Part shown: in pieces, positions 10,030 through 21,522 of the stretch
Layout of the letters: every line of letters begins with the position of its first letter
Numbering within the stretch: the first letter of the stretch is position 1
Assembly: GCF_031143425.1 (NCBI RefSeq)
Contig: NC_090444.1
Location: 1,352,970,323 to 1,353,034,322 of the forward strand
DNA from: Pleurodeles waltl
Lineage: Eukaryota; Chordata; Amphibia; Caudata; Salamandridae
DNA length: 64,000 nt
Reading direction: 5' to 3'
Program-made: the position numbers and the translations under genes
The notes under the pieces: generated by a model
Databases searched by the model: none
Told to the model about the DNA's origin: nothing
The model's input: the letters and a program-made list of their open reading frames with translations, nothing else

Positions 10030-10490
10030 CGCTAGCCCCTCACTTTCCCCATGACAACCAGTTGGGTGAAACCCTAGAGTTTTCTGCACCCACCAAGAAA
10101 GCTTCAAAGGGGAACTGGTGCAGGGCACCTGGAGGACCAGCTTTTGGAAGACTGCACCACTTTGGAGGTGAGAAGGGTTTTTGCAACTGCCCCTGCTGGT
10201 CAAAGCTCCCATTAGGAGTACAATGAGCCTAGTATTGCCTAAAATGTTATAGTACCCTAAAGATTGGCAAACTTTGACCTAATTTCCTCTCTCAGAGCAC
10301 GTGGGGCTGTGCTGCCATGTCAACAATTTCCCCTCAGGTAGACCAGGGCCAGGGGGACAGTGCAAGAAAGCTGTAATCACCATGTTGGGGGAGAGGGCAT
10401 GAGTGGGATTCCCCTCCCCATATTCTTAGCTCACCCGGGGAGCTTATCCCCTGGGCGGATTTATGAAAAAGGGGGATGGGAACCCTGGAA
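10030..10490. other. Unassigned non-coding stretch
   Basis: Nothing recognisable apart from AT/GC mixed sequence leading into the tandem array at 10495. Short frames do not resemble known proteins. Confidence 0.4.
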
Positions 10491-10494
10491 GGCG

Positions 10495-10760
10495 TAAACA
10501 TGTGTAATGCATTGCTTGTGTGGTTATGCCCTCTAAGGATTGATTGTATGGTTCCACTGCAATGTTTTTTCACCATGTTATTTTCATGTGCTTATGCCCT
10601 CTAGGGGCTGATTATATGGTTACACTGCAATAGTTTTCACCATGTTGTTTTCATGGGGTGATGCCCGCAAAGGGCTGACTGTATGGTTACACTGCAATGC
10701 TTTTTCACTATGTTGTTTTACTGTGATGCCCTCTAGGGATTATTCTGATCACTACAGTTC
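10495..10760. repeat. ~67-bp tandem repeat
   Basis: ATGCCCTCTA or ATGCCCGCAA starts recur at 10526, 10594, 10661 and 10726, with spacings of 68, 67 and 65. Each unit carries GATTGTATGGTTACACTGCAA and a CACCATGTTGTTTTCATG-like block. About four diverged units. Confidence 0.85.
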
Positions 10761-11132
10761 AATGTCAAATATATAAAAGAATGCACAAACACAAAGCTAA
10801 TTCCTGATGTTTATTGGGTTTTCATGATGATTGTAATGTTTTAATGATTTATCCATATTGCAATTATGACAGTGATTCATGGTAAATTAGTAGATTTATT
10901 ACACAATGACTGTTGAAACTTACTTGATATGTTTGGATGACCCTTCTAGGGCGTCACCAGTGATTAGACAATGTCATCTACAGTATGTTTCATCTGCCAA
11001 GGTATATTTGTAAATTATTGTGTAGTATTTAGTAGTATGTGCATAATAAATATACTTCTCCTTTTCCTAAAGAAAAATTACTAACTGGACAGTCATTTAT
11101 TGTGTGTTATTATTCTGTGCCACTGATTGGTG
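10761..11132. other. Unassigned AT-rich stretch
   Basis: AT-rich sequence with AATAAATATAC near 11045 and no gene or named repeat recognised. Confidence 0.4.
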
Positions 11133-12530
11133 CTTACTAGCCCAAACCACCTCCCTTGAGTAGGACTTAGACTGAGAGTCAAGCGCTACAATAGGGTGTT
11201 TAGTTCCCACTGAAGACTACTGAGGAATTATTACATGTGCAGCCACACAACTAATAGTCCAATTTACAACACAGTCCTTCTTGTAGAAGCTTATACAACA
11301 AATCCTGACTATCAGTCAGGAAGCTGCCAGTCAGGGTATTAATTGCAAGAAGGAATTAGAGTACCTTAACCAGGCACCCACTCACCTTCCAGTAATATAT
11401 GGCATTCCTAAGACTCATAAAATGTAAAGGACCCTCATTTACCAATTGTGTCAACTATTTGTGCTGCAACAGTGTCCCTCTACAAATATGTGGATGTGTT
11501 CTTGAAACCATTAGCCAGTTAATTGCCGTCTTTCATCAAGGACACCGGGAACATGATTGCAAAGATAGAAGGCTTGGAATTTGATCCACAGATGGAAATC
11601 CTAGTGACTTTGGACATTGAAGTGTGGTACACAAATATTTCCCAACAACAAGCACTAGGCACGGTTAAAGACATACTTAAGAAACAAAATGACAACTTGT
11701 AACAGGAATTCATACTAAAACATCTGGAAATAGTTCTCTATGATATTTTTTTCAAATTTGATGGTGAGATCTATCACCAATTAAAAGGGGTCAGCATGGG
11801 GGCATCGTGTGCCCCAAATGTGGCCAATTTCTAAAGAGAGCAACATAGTACAACAGGGAGAGTTTCTTTACCAACAGAAATAAGAAACAGGAGGACGAAC
11901 TAGTATGCATGATACAGCAATCAAACCTTAATGAAAGAATCAGACAGATCATTAATTTGCAGTGGCAAATGCTTAATGTTAATTCAGAAGATAGTACACT
12001 GGATAAGTCCATGTTCGTGTTCAGAAGGAATCACAATCTGAGTAACATCTTAGTGAAATCATGTACCGCTGTACCCTTTAATCACTATCAAAGATCAATT
12101 ACAGGGTAAGTCCTATAAGAGGCAACCACAAATGTGGTATATTTCACGCATGTGAAGATGCCATTGTGACTCAGGAGTTTTTGTTGGGACACCAGACGTA
12201 CCAACATGACCAACTTTAGGTCAACCAATGTCATTTATATTATCAGGTGACCTTGTGGACTTGAGTATATTGGAGAAACAGGAAGGAACTCAGAAAACAC
12301 TATAGCAAGCATAAATCAGCCATATGCAATGAAAAACAATTCATCCCATTGGTCCATCATTGGATACAGGAGAAACATAGAAGTAAACAGTTAATATGGC
12401 TCATTTCGGAAAGCATTTAATCAATTAAAGAACAGGTTCCTAATAGACAAAGGAGGGAAGTATATTTGGTCTATACGTAAGGTTTGAAAGAGTCCATCCC
12501 TTGGGAGAATGCTATAAGATAGCAATTTGT
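11133..12530 (+). pseudogene. Penelope-like element: RT and GIY-YIG endonuclease relic
   Basis: Scattered frames give a reverse transcriptase of Penelope type. LVTLDIEVWYTNIS (about 11602-11643) matches the motif A region, where the first catalytic Asp follows TL. QLKGVSMGASCAPNVANF (about 11778-11834) matches the motif B region. About 430 bp on, PCGLEYIGETGR (about 12251-12286) is the signature of a GIY-YIG nuclease. These two domains in this order are diagnostic of GIY-YIG-bearing Penelope-like elements. Many stops and frameshifts (for example the stop at 11699) make it dead. The polymerase would prime on nicked DNA made by the nuclease. The YxDD motif C could not be located in a clean frame. 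It is not contiguous with the inverted terminal element at 7451. Confidence 0.7.
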
Positions 12531-12954
12531 ACTAATTCTGTTAGGTTAGTCTTTTGCAGATATCATTTCTCATGCTTCTTCAGTGCTTTGTGCTTGATAT
12601 CTTGTATTCTCCCCCCTCTTTGGAGCCTGATTGTGTCTAGACATTTGTGTATTTTTACTTATGGCACTCTGTTTCTTCCGCCATGTCTAACCAAGCAGTG
12701 GCCCTATGTTCTTTCCTCTGCGGCCACTCACAGGCAGCTCTTTGTTATCGGTTGTCCCAGAGACTATCTCAAAGTAGATAATTTGGTGTGAGTCTAACAG
12801 TTAGAATATTAGTTTTTAAGTGAGTGTTTTTTCACATATGTAATCATCGTGATGAGTGCATTTCTGTCTTAAACCCACTCGGAATGTGAAGAATTATCTG
12901 TTCATTTTTCAAATATAGCATTTTGAACCGCATTTGGTTGTAGCTAGTGAATGC
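12531..12954. other. 3' flank of Penelope relic; unassigned
   Basis: AT-rich sequence that may include the Penelope 3' UTR. The 96-codon frame at 12501-12791 has no recognised domain. Confidence 0.35.
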
Positions 12955-12959
12955 GGGTG
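12955..12959 (+). repeat. Target-site duplication GGGTG (left) of family 2 copy 1
   Basis: Identical to 15152-15156. It defines the element's exact left boundary. Confidence 0.85.
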
Positions 12960-14005
12960 TGTTGGAAATGGCCTTTCTGCAGGGTCACCCCAAACATTTT
13001 GCCTACCTCCTTATCTTTTTCTGACCTCATTTTTGCTGGCTTAAAGACTCTGCGCACTTTCACACTGCTAATTAGTGGTAAAGTGTATATGCTCTCTCCC
13101 TAAAGCATGGTGACGTTGGATCATACCCAATTGGCATATTTATTTTACTTGTAAGTCCCTAGCAAAGTGCACTACGTGTGCCCAGGGCCTGTAAATTAAA
13201 TACTACTAGTGGGCCTGCAGCACTGGTTGTGCCACTCACATAAGTAGCCCTTAACCATGTCTCAGGCCTGCCACTGCAAGGCCTGTGTGTGCAGTTTCAC
13301 TGCCACTTCGACTTGGCATTTAAAAGTAATCACCAACCCTTAAACTCCCTTTTTTCTACATATAAGTCACCCCTAAGGTATAGCCTGGGTAGCCCATAGG
13401 GCAGGGTGCTACGTAGGTAAAAGGCAGGACATGACATGTGTGTTCTATATGTCCTAGTAGTGTAAAACTCCTAAATTCGTTTTACACTGCTGTAAGGCCT
13501 GCTCCTTTCATAGGCTAACACTAAGGCTATCCTCATAAACTGTTTGAGTGGTACATTCTGATTAGAAAGGGGTAAACAGGTCATATTTAGTATGGCCAGA
13601 ATGGTAATAGAAAATCCTGCTTATTGGTGAAGTTGCATTTAATATTACTATTCTAGAAATGGCACTTTTAGAAAGTGAGCATTTCTCTACACTTACCTCC
13701 TACTGTGCCTTACAATCCACGTCTGGTTAGGCTAGTTGACAGCTCCCTTGTGCATTTCACTCAAACAAACCCAAACACAGGATGCTCATTCACACCTGCA
13801 CCCATCTGCATACTGAATGGGTCTTCCTGGGCTGGGAGGGTGGAGGGCCTGACACTTACATTTGAAAGGACAGTGGTCTAGCCTCCCACAATGGACTGTC
13901 AAACCACCTACTGGGACCCTGGCAGACAGGATTGAACTGAAAGGGGACCTTGTGCACTTCTAAGCCACTCTTTGAAGTGTCCCCCACTTCAATGGCACAT
14001 TTGGG

Positions 14006-14014
14006 TATTTAAAT
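14006..14014 (+). promoter_or_regulatory. TATA-like box in family 2 LTR
   Basis: TATTTAAAT lies in a conserved block (GGGTATTTAAAT, then GGGTCTCTGACC). The same position reads TATTTAAAC in the 24956 copy (about 26008) and TATATAAAC in the 57124 copy (about 57284). Conservation of an AT box in a GC-rich neighbourhood supports a core promoter and sets the sense strand. Confidence 0.5.
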
Positions 14015-14289
14015 CGGGTCTCTGACCCTACCAACTCAGACACTTCTGAAGAAACGTCTGCAGACACTTCTGCAGATACTTCATGACAAGATACCTCCTG
14101 GGAAAGAAACTTGAACCAGAACTTGCAACCTGCTAAAAAGAGCTGCCTGGCTTCCCAAAAGACTCACCTGACTGCTTTTCTGCAAAGGACTGCTGCTCTG
14201 ATGTTGCCCTGCTGCCTTGCTGCCGTCTGGCTCTGCTGAAAAGTGCTCTCCAAGGGCTTGGATTGAGCTTGCTTCCTGTTGCTGAAGAA

Positions 14290-14830
14290 TCAGGGCCAAA
14301 AAGACTTCATCTCTGCAAAAGAACTCCCTCTGCGGTGAAAATTGATGCACAGCCTGCCGGAATTGATGCACAGCCTGCCCTGCTGTGAGAAAATCACTGC
14401 ACGCCAAACCGGAATGATGCAGCCCGGCTCCCTCTGTGGAGATCGATGCAGTGCCAGCATTGCAACCGGAACTTCGACGCAGGGCCCCCTGGACCAACGC
14501 ATTGGTGACCTAGAATGACGCAGCCCAACTTCCTGTGAAAATAATCGACGCAGCACCTGCCGTGCGACAGAAATTTCCCTGTGTCGCCCACCAGATCGAC
14601 ACAGCTCCTGTGACTTCATCCTGTACGCCCAGGATTTCTCCGCTTTGTCCCCGGGGAGTCCAAATACCCCGCAACCCGGATAGGATCCAAGTCTGCTCCA
14701 GGAATCAACACAAGGCCCTTTCTGCGTGGAAAAACATTGACGCATCATCCATGTGTACCTGGAAAAACCGACGCAAACCTCCCCGCTTTCCACGCATCTC
14801 CTCCTCTGCGGTCCTGTGTGGATAATTTAG
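14290..14830 (+). repeat. GACGCA motif array inside family 2 LTR
   Basis: A degenerate series of ~35-45 bp phrases, each with a GAT/GAC-GCA core (ATCGACGCAGC, GATGCACAGCC, CTTCGACGCAGG). It lies downstream of the TATA-like box, so it would be in the transcribed part. Equivalent arrays lie at 26270-26750 and 57580-58030. Confidence 0.7.
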
Positions 14831-15151
14831 ACGCAAAGAGATACGTTTTTTTTTCAACTTGTATTTATCAAGTCTTGATCATTTTGACCTTAATCTACTC
14901 AGATAAATATTCTATATTTTTCTAAACCTGTGTGGTGTATTTGGGTGGTGTTTGTGCTGTGTTATTGCATGATTTATTGCAAAAATACTTTACACCTTAT
15001 CTTCTAAGTTAAGCCTGACTGCTCAGTGCCAAGCTACCCGAGGGTGGGCACAGGATAGTTTGGATTGTGTGTGACTTACCCTGACTAAAGTGAGGGTCCT
15101 TGCTTGGACAGGGGGTAACCTGACTGCCAACCAAAGACCTCATTTCTAACA

Positions 15152-15156
15152 GGGTG
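15152..15156 (+). repeat. Target-site duplication GGGTG (right) of family 2 copy 1
   Basis: Identical to 12955-12959. It defines the right boundary. Confidence 0.85.
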
Positions 15157-15697
15157 GCTACGGGATCAACTATGATATGGCACCTGTAGTCTGCCTACTA
15201 GTAGGAATTCTTGTTATATTGTTCCTGGCCTCCTAATGGTGACCATGTGAAACACATTAGGAGCTTAGAGCTGCACCCCTCCAATACGGCGACTGTGTTT
15301 CCGGATTAGTTACAAGTTTTGTTATATTGTTCCTGCCCTCCTAATCATGATCACGTAAGGCACACATAGCCATATTTACTCTCAGCTCCATTCAGTGTGC
15401 CGCTTTTAGGTCTCAGGGATGAGTTGGACAGTGACCCTACGAGTAACTGGTTGTAATCCTCCAACATCTAGGTGAGAGAGACCGTTTTTTGGGGGAGGGA
15501 GATTAACAACTCTAAGAATATGTTATAGCTAGACATTTCATCGTCAATAGCTCAGTGGGACCCCCTATTGAAAGGAACATCATCTCTTTCTGTTTAAATT
15601 ATCTTTTAGGGTCACCCTGGACAGCCTTTTACCACTTATTCGGTGCAGTGGGCCCCCTGTCTGTATCTCTGTCCTCTGGAAGGAACCGCTTGGACCC
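15157..15697. other. Unassigned stretch with two related stem-forming segments
   Basis: Two similar segments, each starting GTTATATTGTTCCTG and a CTCCTAAT block, lie at about 15212 and 15316. In the first, CTCCTAATG pairs with CATTAGGAG around GGTGACCATGTGAAACA. No coding capacity was seen. The segment ends at the 5' LTR of the retrovirus. Confidence 0.4.
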
Positions 15698-16536
15698 TTT
15701 AAGGCTATCTGTATTGAACCACAGATTCCATCTGGACCACCATTTTGTGCCTAGCTTAGCTTCAAATGCCATCACATCGGTGGTGCTGGTATTTTTCCAC
15801 GCACAGCTTGTTTTCTACATGGCACATGTATTTGCTCTTCTCACCAGAGAAGGGAACATATCATGCGAGATGCAACAATGATAAGAGTGTACAAGGATGA
15901 GAATGTTTATAGCAGAGAAGGGTACGGCTCTGTCTTAGAAATGCACATTGGGATCAGGACAATTCTTTTTTGTGTTTTCAACACAGACCAAATACAGCCA
16001 GTGCTTGAATTTCACAACTTACTCCAAGGGAGGGGCAAAGTTGCCAGAACCTTCCTCTTGGGTTTGTTTAAGGTATATATGGTGGGGAAACTTGACACTG
16101 AGGCAGAAGGAACTCATTTCTGAGGGTAGATGCACTGCTCAAAAAAAATCAGAGTCCCATTGGGGAATATTTCTCCTGTCTCAGCTGTCCAGGGTTTCAT
16201 AGTTTGACGTTGGCAAGGACAAGGATGATATTGGATTTGATCCCTATGGTGATGCATTTTTATTTCTTAATTATCCAGCTTTGCTGTGTATATATATATA
16301 TTCAATGCATACATATTCATTGTTGATATATTACACCTTTTCTGCTTATTATTATTCAACTGCTTTGATTATTTTTGTATCTGCATGTGTTTTGCTGCAT
16401 TCAAGTTAAATGCTCGTGTTAATATTTTTGTATACTCTTATGAGACCTGGCAAGTGCCTTAATAAATTCATTATTCAGACTAAGAATGCTGCATTCTTTA
16501 GCTTTGTTCCCTCTTAGTTTGAAGCTAAGCAGAACA
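15698..16536 (+). repeat. ERV 5' LTR
   Basis: It aligns end to end with 23317-24159. It has a TATA-like TATATA at 16074, a polyadenylation signal AATAAA at 16461-16466 and the terminus AAGCAGAACA at 16527-16536. The first bases (TTTAAGGC) have drifted from the TG start preserved in the 3' LTR. Short frames of 84-108 codons in it recur in the other LTR only because the two are homologous. Confidence 0.85.
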
Positions 16537-16587
16537 ATTTGGAGTAGTGGTTTGCAGGATACGAAGTGAAAGATTTAAAAGTGAAAA
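16537..16587 (+). other. ERV leader with candidate primer-binding site
   Basis: The leader follows the 5' LTR directly. TGGTTTGCAGGATACGAA at about 16549-16566 starts with TGG, as expected for a site complementary to a tRNA 3' end. The tRNA could not be identified by eye. Confidence 0.35.
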
Positions 16588-17967
16588 ATGTTTGGCAAAA
16601 AGTCAAAGGCGGTTTCCCAGTTTCCAAATGACATACGAAGGTGGGAAAAAGCACCCTATGTTGCCCTTGTGAATAAATGGTCTTGTAGAGCAGAATTATT
16701 TGAAAATTGGGACCGATGCTGAGCCAAAATCAGTTTTTCTCTGTTTACAGAGAGTGCCAGTTGAGCGAGGATGTGATTTATCTATTTTAGACAGAAGGGG
16801 CTGGATCCTGTCATATGCTTATAGAAAAATGCATGAAAGGTATTACAGTTAGAACAAGAAAGCGAGCAATTAAAAAGGCAGCTAGTTAAAGCTAAGATTA
16901 ACTTAACCATGCTGTCTTCTCTTGGCAGAATAAGTTATTGCACGATGAAGCAGATACTTATCAATCTGTCGCAGAAAAGGCAGCTGATCAGGTTGCCCAA
17001 TACAGATATTGGAAACATAGGGGTAGAGTCAATCAAAAGAAAGTTCATCTATCTATTGCTAAAGCAGGGTTAAAATGGAATCCAGAAATCTGGGACGCTA
17101 AATATCTGGGACTCTACAGATTTTTCCCATTCCAGTGATGAGTTGGTTGAAAATGGTGGGGCCAGCTTGAGCCAGATGAACAGAAAGTGGTTCACGCACA
17201 GCCTATTTTTAGACGGAAAATAAAGGGCACCCCACAAAACACAACAGGAAGTCAATGATATAGACAGATTCAAGCAGAGATCTGGGGAAACATTACTTAC
17301 ACTGATGGTGCGTTTATTTGGCACAGGAGCCTCTGGAGTAATTTTAGATATAGGAAATGCTCCTAAGTTTTGTACTCTTAGCACTGACCGCATAAAACAG
17401 GAACAGTTTAGGGGTTATCAGGACAACCAACATATCACCCTATTGCAGCTAGCAGTCATGGGGTGTAACCATAAGTATCCTCTAGAATCAGACTGGGCAC
17501 AAAATGGCAAGACCTGGTTCACCTTAAAAGATGCAATGCAGAGAATTAAGGAGGAGAGAATGAAAACTGCTATTTTCCTGGGTGATGCTCATCGTCTGTT
17601 AGACGGACCACTCTCTGTGTCAGTGTGAAATACAATTATTAATCTTGCTCCTCCAGCTTACAAGCAGGTAATAATTACTCTTCTAATTAATCAGGCAGAG
17701 CAGGCATTGAAAGATGTACTGGAGGCAGTTCACGAGTTAGGAGAACTTGGAGACTGGACAAAACCTGAGAGAGCCTCGAGGTCTGAGGGTCGCACAGATA
17801 ATAACAGAGTATCTAGGAGAGACATGTTTATGGCATTTCTGAAGGATCGCGTCAACTTGGAGCAGATTGATGGGATAGATACCAAAATTTTGTATAAGAA
17901 ATGCCATAAGAGACGGCTGGACAGAAAGGAAGGCAGCAGGAAAGTGAATAAGCAGGATAATAAATGA
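16588..17967 (+). pseudogene. gag: ERV gag relic
   Basis: A start near 16588 opens a short basic N-terminus, stopped near 16720. Further pieces lie at 16938-17138, 17305-17628 and 17707-17967. The middle pieces, with QLAVMGCNHKYPLESDWA and later FMAFLKDRVNLEQIDG, have the helical, charged character of a retroviral capsid. The position between leader and protease supports gag. No clear CCHC zinc knuckle was seen. The in-frame stop at 17626-17628 separates two parts that otherwise read through in the same frame. Gag would form the virion core. The family assignment rests on position more than on sequence. Confidence 0.6.
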
Positions 17968-18540
17968 GTGAATCGGGACCAGTCACAGATGCAGGAGGAA
18001 GGAAAAGAGAGGGAGAAAAATGTTTCTTCACGAGGGAAAGAGGAGGAAGATTTGGATAGCGATTGGTTAACTGCTGAAAACAGGGAAGGAGAGGAATCTC
18101 CTCACAGATATGAGAGCATGTATCCAGACCTAACTAGGGAAAAAGTTGACAGGTTTAAATCAGATTAGGAAACAGGCCGAGCTCCGGTACAGGGATGGGC
18201 CTGTAAAGATAACAGCCCCTATGTTTATTTAGGAATTCACTGGACGCACAAAAATGTTCAACGGGTCTGGGCCTTAGTTGACACCTGAGCAGAGGCCACT
18301 TTAATTGATAGAAATCCTAAAAAGTTTACAGGTCAGCACTACACCATCACAGGGTTGGGTGGAAAGCAAACCCCGCAGTGCAGACTACTGTTCAAATGAA
18401 AATTGGGAGAATGCCAAAAAGAGAATATACTGTTTTGATTGTGCCCCTCCTAGAGTATATACTTGAAATTGACATTCTGAGCGGGATGATCTTGGACTTG
18501 GTTGATGGTTGTTATCAGTTTGGATCAATGTGATAAATTT
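17968..18540 (+). pseudogene. pro: ERV gag C-terminus and protease relic
   Basis: A Glu/Lys-rich stretch (17968-18168) leads to a retroviral aspartic protease. The frame reads VWALVDT up to the catalytic Asp codon at 18280-18282, and a TGA stop at 18286-18288 falls within the active-site loop itself. Beyond it the same frame continues (AEATLIDRNPKKF) before further stops. An aspartic protease matures gag-pol; this copy is inactive because of the stop in the active site. Confidence 0.65.
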
Positions 18541-19420
18541 CAGTGGCAGCAGCGAGGGCGCATTATCTCAAGATAGCCCCAGTGAACGTGCCCCCAACAA
18601 CAAAGGCGGTTCCTTTGAAACAATACCGAATTCCGGGAGGGCATGAGAAAATAAATGAGACTGTAGAGTAGTTGATGGTGGCGGTGTGGTGGCTCCAGTC
18701 ACCATTGAATGGAACAATCCTCTGTGGACTGTGTGCCGACCGGATGGACGCTATAGAACAACTATTGATTACCATGAATTTAATAAATATACAACCCATT
18801 TCACTGCTGCAGTCATGACACCATCACTTTGATTGAGAGAATACAAAAACATAAAGGGACCTGGTATGCAACCATTGTATTGCCAATGCTTTTCTTCCTA
18901 TACCATTGGCCCCTGAGGGTCATGAGCATTTGCTTTTTCGTGAAATGGCAGACAATTCTGAATGCTAAGACTACCCCAAGGTATGTACATAGGCCCACCA
19001 TCTGTCACCAGCTGGTGGCAGAACAGCTGAATTAGGTATCTGTCATTCCAGGGGTGCTATTGTATCATTATATTTGTGATGTGATAATTCAGGGAGAGAC
19101 ACAAGAACAGGTGCAGACTCAGTTGGACAGGGTTGTGGAACTCTTGCAGAGCAAATGGTGGATGGTTAATCCAGACAAGACACAAAGATCCTCTCAAAAT
19201 GTGAAGTTTCTAGAAATCCAGTGGAATCAAGGACATAGACAGGTGTTGCCACAGGCAAAAACAAAATTAGATTTTTCCACTCCCAGTATTAAGTGGGAGA
19301 CTCAGCAATTTATTGGACATTTTGGTTTTTGGAGGCAGCATATCCCTCACTTGAGTAAGATTTTGGCCCCTTTGTACAAAGTGACAGGAAAGAAACATGA
19401 GTTTGAATGGTGAGCAGCAG
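18541..19420 (+). pseudogene. pol: ERV reverse transcriptase relic
   Basis: Pieces in at least three frames give a retroviral RT. WNNPLWTVCRPDGRYRTTID (about 18711-18770) is the fingers region. LPQG followed by RPTICHQLVAEQL lies around 18972-19030. The motif C region at 19069-19080 reads YICD where the family has YxDD, so a catalytic Asp is missing as well. It is followed by a clean 120-codon stretch to 19413 (connection/thumb region, with FGFWRQHIPHLSKILAPLYK). The enzyme copies viral RNA to DNA. Numerous stops and frameshifts, for example at 19411-19413. Confidence 0.75.
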
Positions 19421-20510
19421 CAGTAGTATGCATTTGACTTGGCAAAGGAGGCGATTCCGCAGGCTTTAGACTTATGGCCAGTACAGGATGGAGACATTGA
19501 GTTACATGTAAACATTCAGGGAAAATATGCAAATTGGAGCATGTGGCAAAAACAGAGAAGAAAGAGGCTGCCCTTGGGTTTCTGGACCAAAAAGATGCTG
19601 GAGAGCGATATACTCCTTTTGAGAAACAGTTACTTGCATGTTACTGGGCTCTACTGGATACTGAACAACTGACCCTAGGTCATAATACTATTCTGAGAAC
19701 TGAGATTCCAATAATGCAGTGGGTGATGGGTCCAACTAAAACTCACAGAATAGGACATGCACAAGAGGCCAGTATAAGTCGGTGGTACATACAGGACAGG
19801 GCCCGAGTGGGACCAGCAGGGGCATTAGCCCTGCATAAACAGGTGGCACAGGTGTCATATAGGATGATGATAGGGCACAGGAGGTACCAGATATAAAAGA
19901 CTCACCAGTGAGGTGGGGGTGAGCCATTTGAATCCTTGTCCCCTGAGGATAGGAATCATATATGGGTTACCAATGGTTCAGCCAAGTATGTGGGGGCCAA
20001 AAGACATTGCAAGACAGTGTCAGATAACCCAGCCACCAAAAAGCTACTATCCACTACAGGAGAAAGGAAGAGTAGTCAATATGCAGAATTGTATGCTGTC
20101 TATCAGGCATTGAAACAAGAATTGCCTGTGACCTGTCACATTTAAACTGATTCTTGGTCTACTGCCAATGGGTTAGCCACCTGGCTTCCCACATGGCATG
20201 CACATAACTGGCAAATACATTCTAAGGAGGTGTGGGACAAAGAATTGTGGCAAGAAATTTGGGAAATGCTAGTGCAAAGTACTGTTACTGTGTATCATGT
20301 AGATGTCCACTGTCCCACCGACTCACTCAAACGATTGTTTAATTCCTTTGCGGACGACAACGCCAAAATCTTAGAGGCAGAAGTGGTGACACAGAATTCT
20401 GACTTGGTGGGGAAGGCTAAGTGGGTGCACCAAAATGTAGACATCTGGGAGAGAAGCCCACTAACAGGTGGGCACATATTAGAGGGATGCACATTTCCCT
20501 AGAGTTTATA
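19421..20510 (+). pseudogene. pol: ERV tether and RNase H relic
   Basis: 19534-19896 is a connection-like segment with FEKQLLACYWALLDTEQLTL, as in retroviral pol upstream of RNase H. 19936-20145 reads TNGSAKYVG, where the first catalytic Asp of RNase H is expected but Asn is found, and continues to SSQYAELYAVYQALKQEL with the conserved Glu. After a stop, TDSWSTANGLATWLPTW (about 20149-20200) follows with the next Asp. 20230-20502 continues into a segment with HVDVHCPTDSL and ends before the integrase. RNase H would remove the RNA strand during reverse transcription. Confidence 0.75.
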
Positions 20511-21145
20511 AAAACAGTGATCATGCAGTGTCCTATTTGTCGACACACATAACAGAGATCTGCCCCATAAACTGTCAAAGTTCAGCTGGGGAGAGGGAGG
20601 TTGCCAGGGCAGATATGGCAGATTGATTACATTGGCCCACTACCAACTAGTCGCGGGTGCCAATATGCTTGCACAGCAGTGGACACTTATTCTGGTTACC
20701 TGATTGCCATCCCTTGCAAACGTGCCACTCAATTTAATACCATCAAAGTTCTGGTTTTGTTAATGTTGTATTACAGAGTCCCACTCCAAGTCCAGAATAA
20801 CAACGGGTCACATTTCAAAGGAAAATTGGTGCAAGATTATTGTTCACAACACAGTATTGAGTAAGTTTGTCATATTTCATATTATCCACAAGCTGCAGGA
20901 CTGACTGAGAGAATGAACGGCTTGCTGAAAGCCCAATTACAAAAATTGTCAGATGGAACTCTGAGAAACTGGAGAGAGCATTTAAATGAAGCCCTCCAAA
21001 TTTTTAAAAACAGACCTTTGACAAATGCAGAGCCCCTTTAAAGGAGAGTGCTGACCCCGGTGATACAAATACAACCCTCTGCAGTGACCAACACTATTGT
21101 GTATTGGGAAATTAAACCAGGAGCCTGTGCTCCTTACTGAGCCAC
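20511..21145 (+). pseudogene. pol: ERV integrase relic
   Basis: Frame 20601-20864 reads GQIWQIDYIGPLPTSRG, which contains the first acidic residue of the DDE core, and later QNNNGSHFKGKLVQDYC, where the second acidic position is Asn. After a stop at 20862, YYPQAAGLTERMNGLLKAQL (about 20882-20940) contains the Glu of the triad. The C-terminal part is broken near 21040 and 21137. Integrase would insert the viral DNA. Loss of one triad residue plus the stops makes it inactive. Confidence 0.75.
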
Positions 21146-21477
21146 ACCACAATCTGCAGGTATTGATCTACATGCCTTAACAACCACCCAACCAACAGAC
21201 ATGGCACTTCTTGAAGCAGGCTTTGGAATACAGATTCCCCCAGAGCATTTCAGATTGATTGTCCCCAGATCTGGGTTGGCACTCAAAGGTTTTCAGGTCT
21301 TGGGGGAGTGATCGATGCAGACTACCAAGGAGAAATAAAAACTATTTTTTGAATAGTGGTGACACTGACTTGATAATACAACCTAGAGACAAAATTGCAC
21401 AGATTGAACCAGCAGAAATCATAGCAAATGGCAAAGAAAATGTCCTGTCTGCCATGAAAACAGGACATGAGAAATAG
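21146..21477 (+). pseudogene. ERV dUTPase domain downstream of integrase
   Basis: The trimeric dUTPase motifs are readable: motif 1 AGIDLHA at 21156-21176, motif 2 VPRSGLALKG near 21261-21290, and motif 3 GGVIDADYQGEI near 21303-21338. A frameshift in the T-run near 21347 moves the rest into another frame (NSGDTDLIIQPRDKIAQIE, to 21477). dUTPase hydrolyses dUTP to keep uracil out of new viral DNA. In lentiviruses it lies between RNase H and integrase, and in betaretroviruses in gag-pro. After integrase is the ERV-L arrangement. Frameshift and stop make it non-functional here. Confidence 0.82.
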
Positions 21478-21522
21478 GAATCTATACCATCGGATAAATG
21501 TTATTTGTGAGAATGATCATAT

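Larger units (their letters stand above)
12960..15151 (+). mobile_element. LTR-like repeat family 2, complete solo copy 1
   Basis: The copy begins TGTTGGAAATGGCC and ends CATTTCTAACA. It is flanked by the identical 5-bp direct repeat GGGTG at 12955-12959 and 15152-15156. TG...CA ends with a 5-bp target duplication are the hallmark of LTR retroelement integration, so this ~2.19-kb unit is best read as a solo LTR. It has a TATA-like TATTTAAAT at 14006-14014, a GACGCA-rich motif array at 14290-14830 and no convincing ORF. The ORFs seen (96-167 codons, both strands) fall in the motif array and are not conserved between copies. The parent internal region was not identified in this window. Confidence 0.85.
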
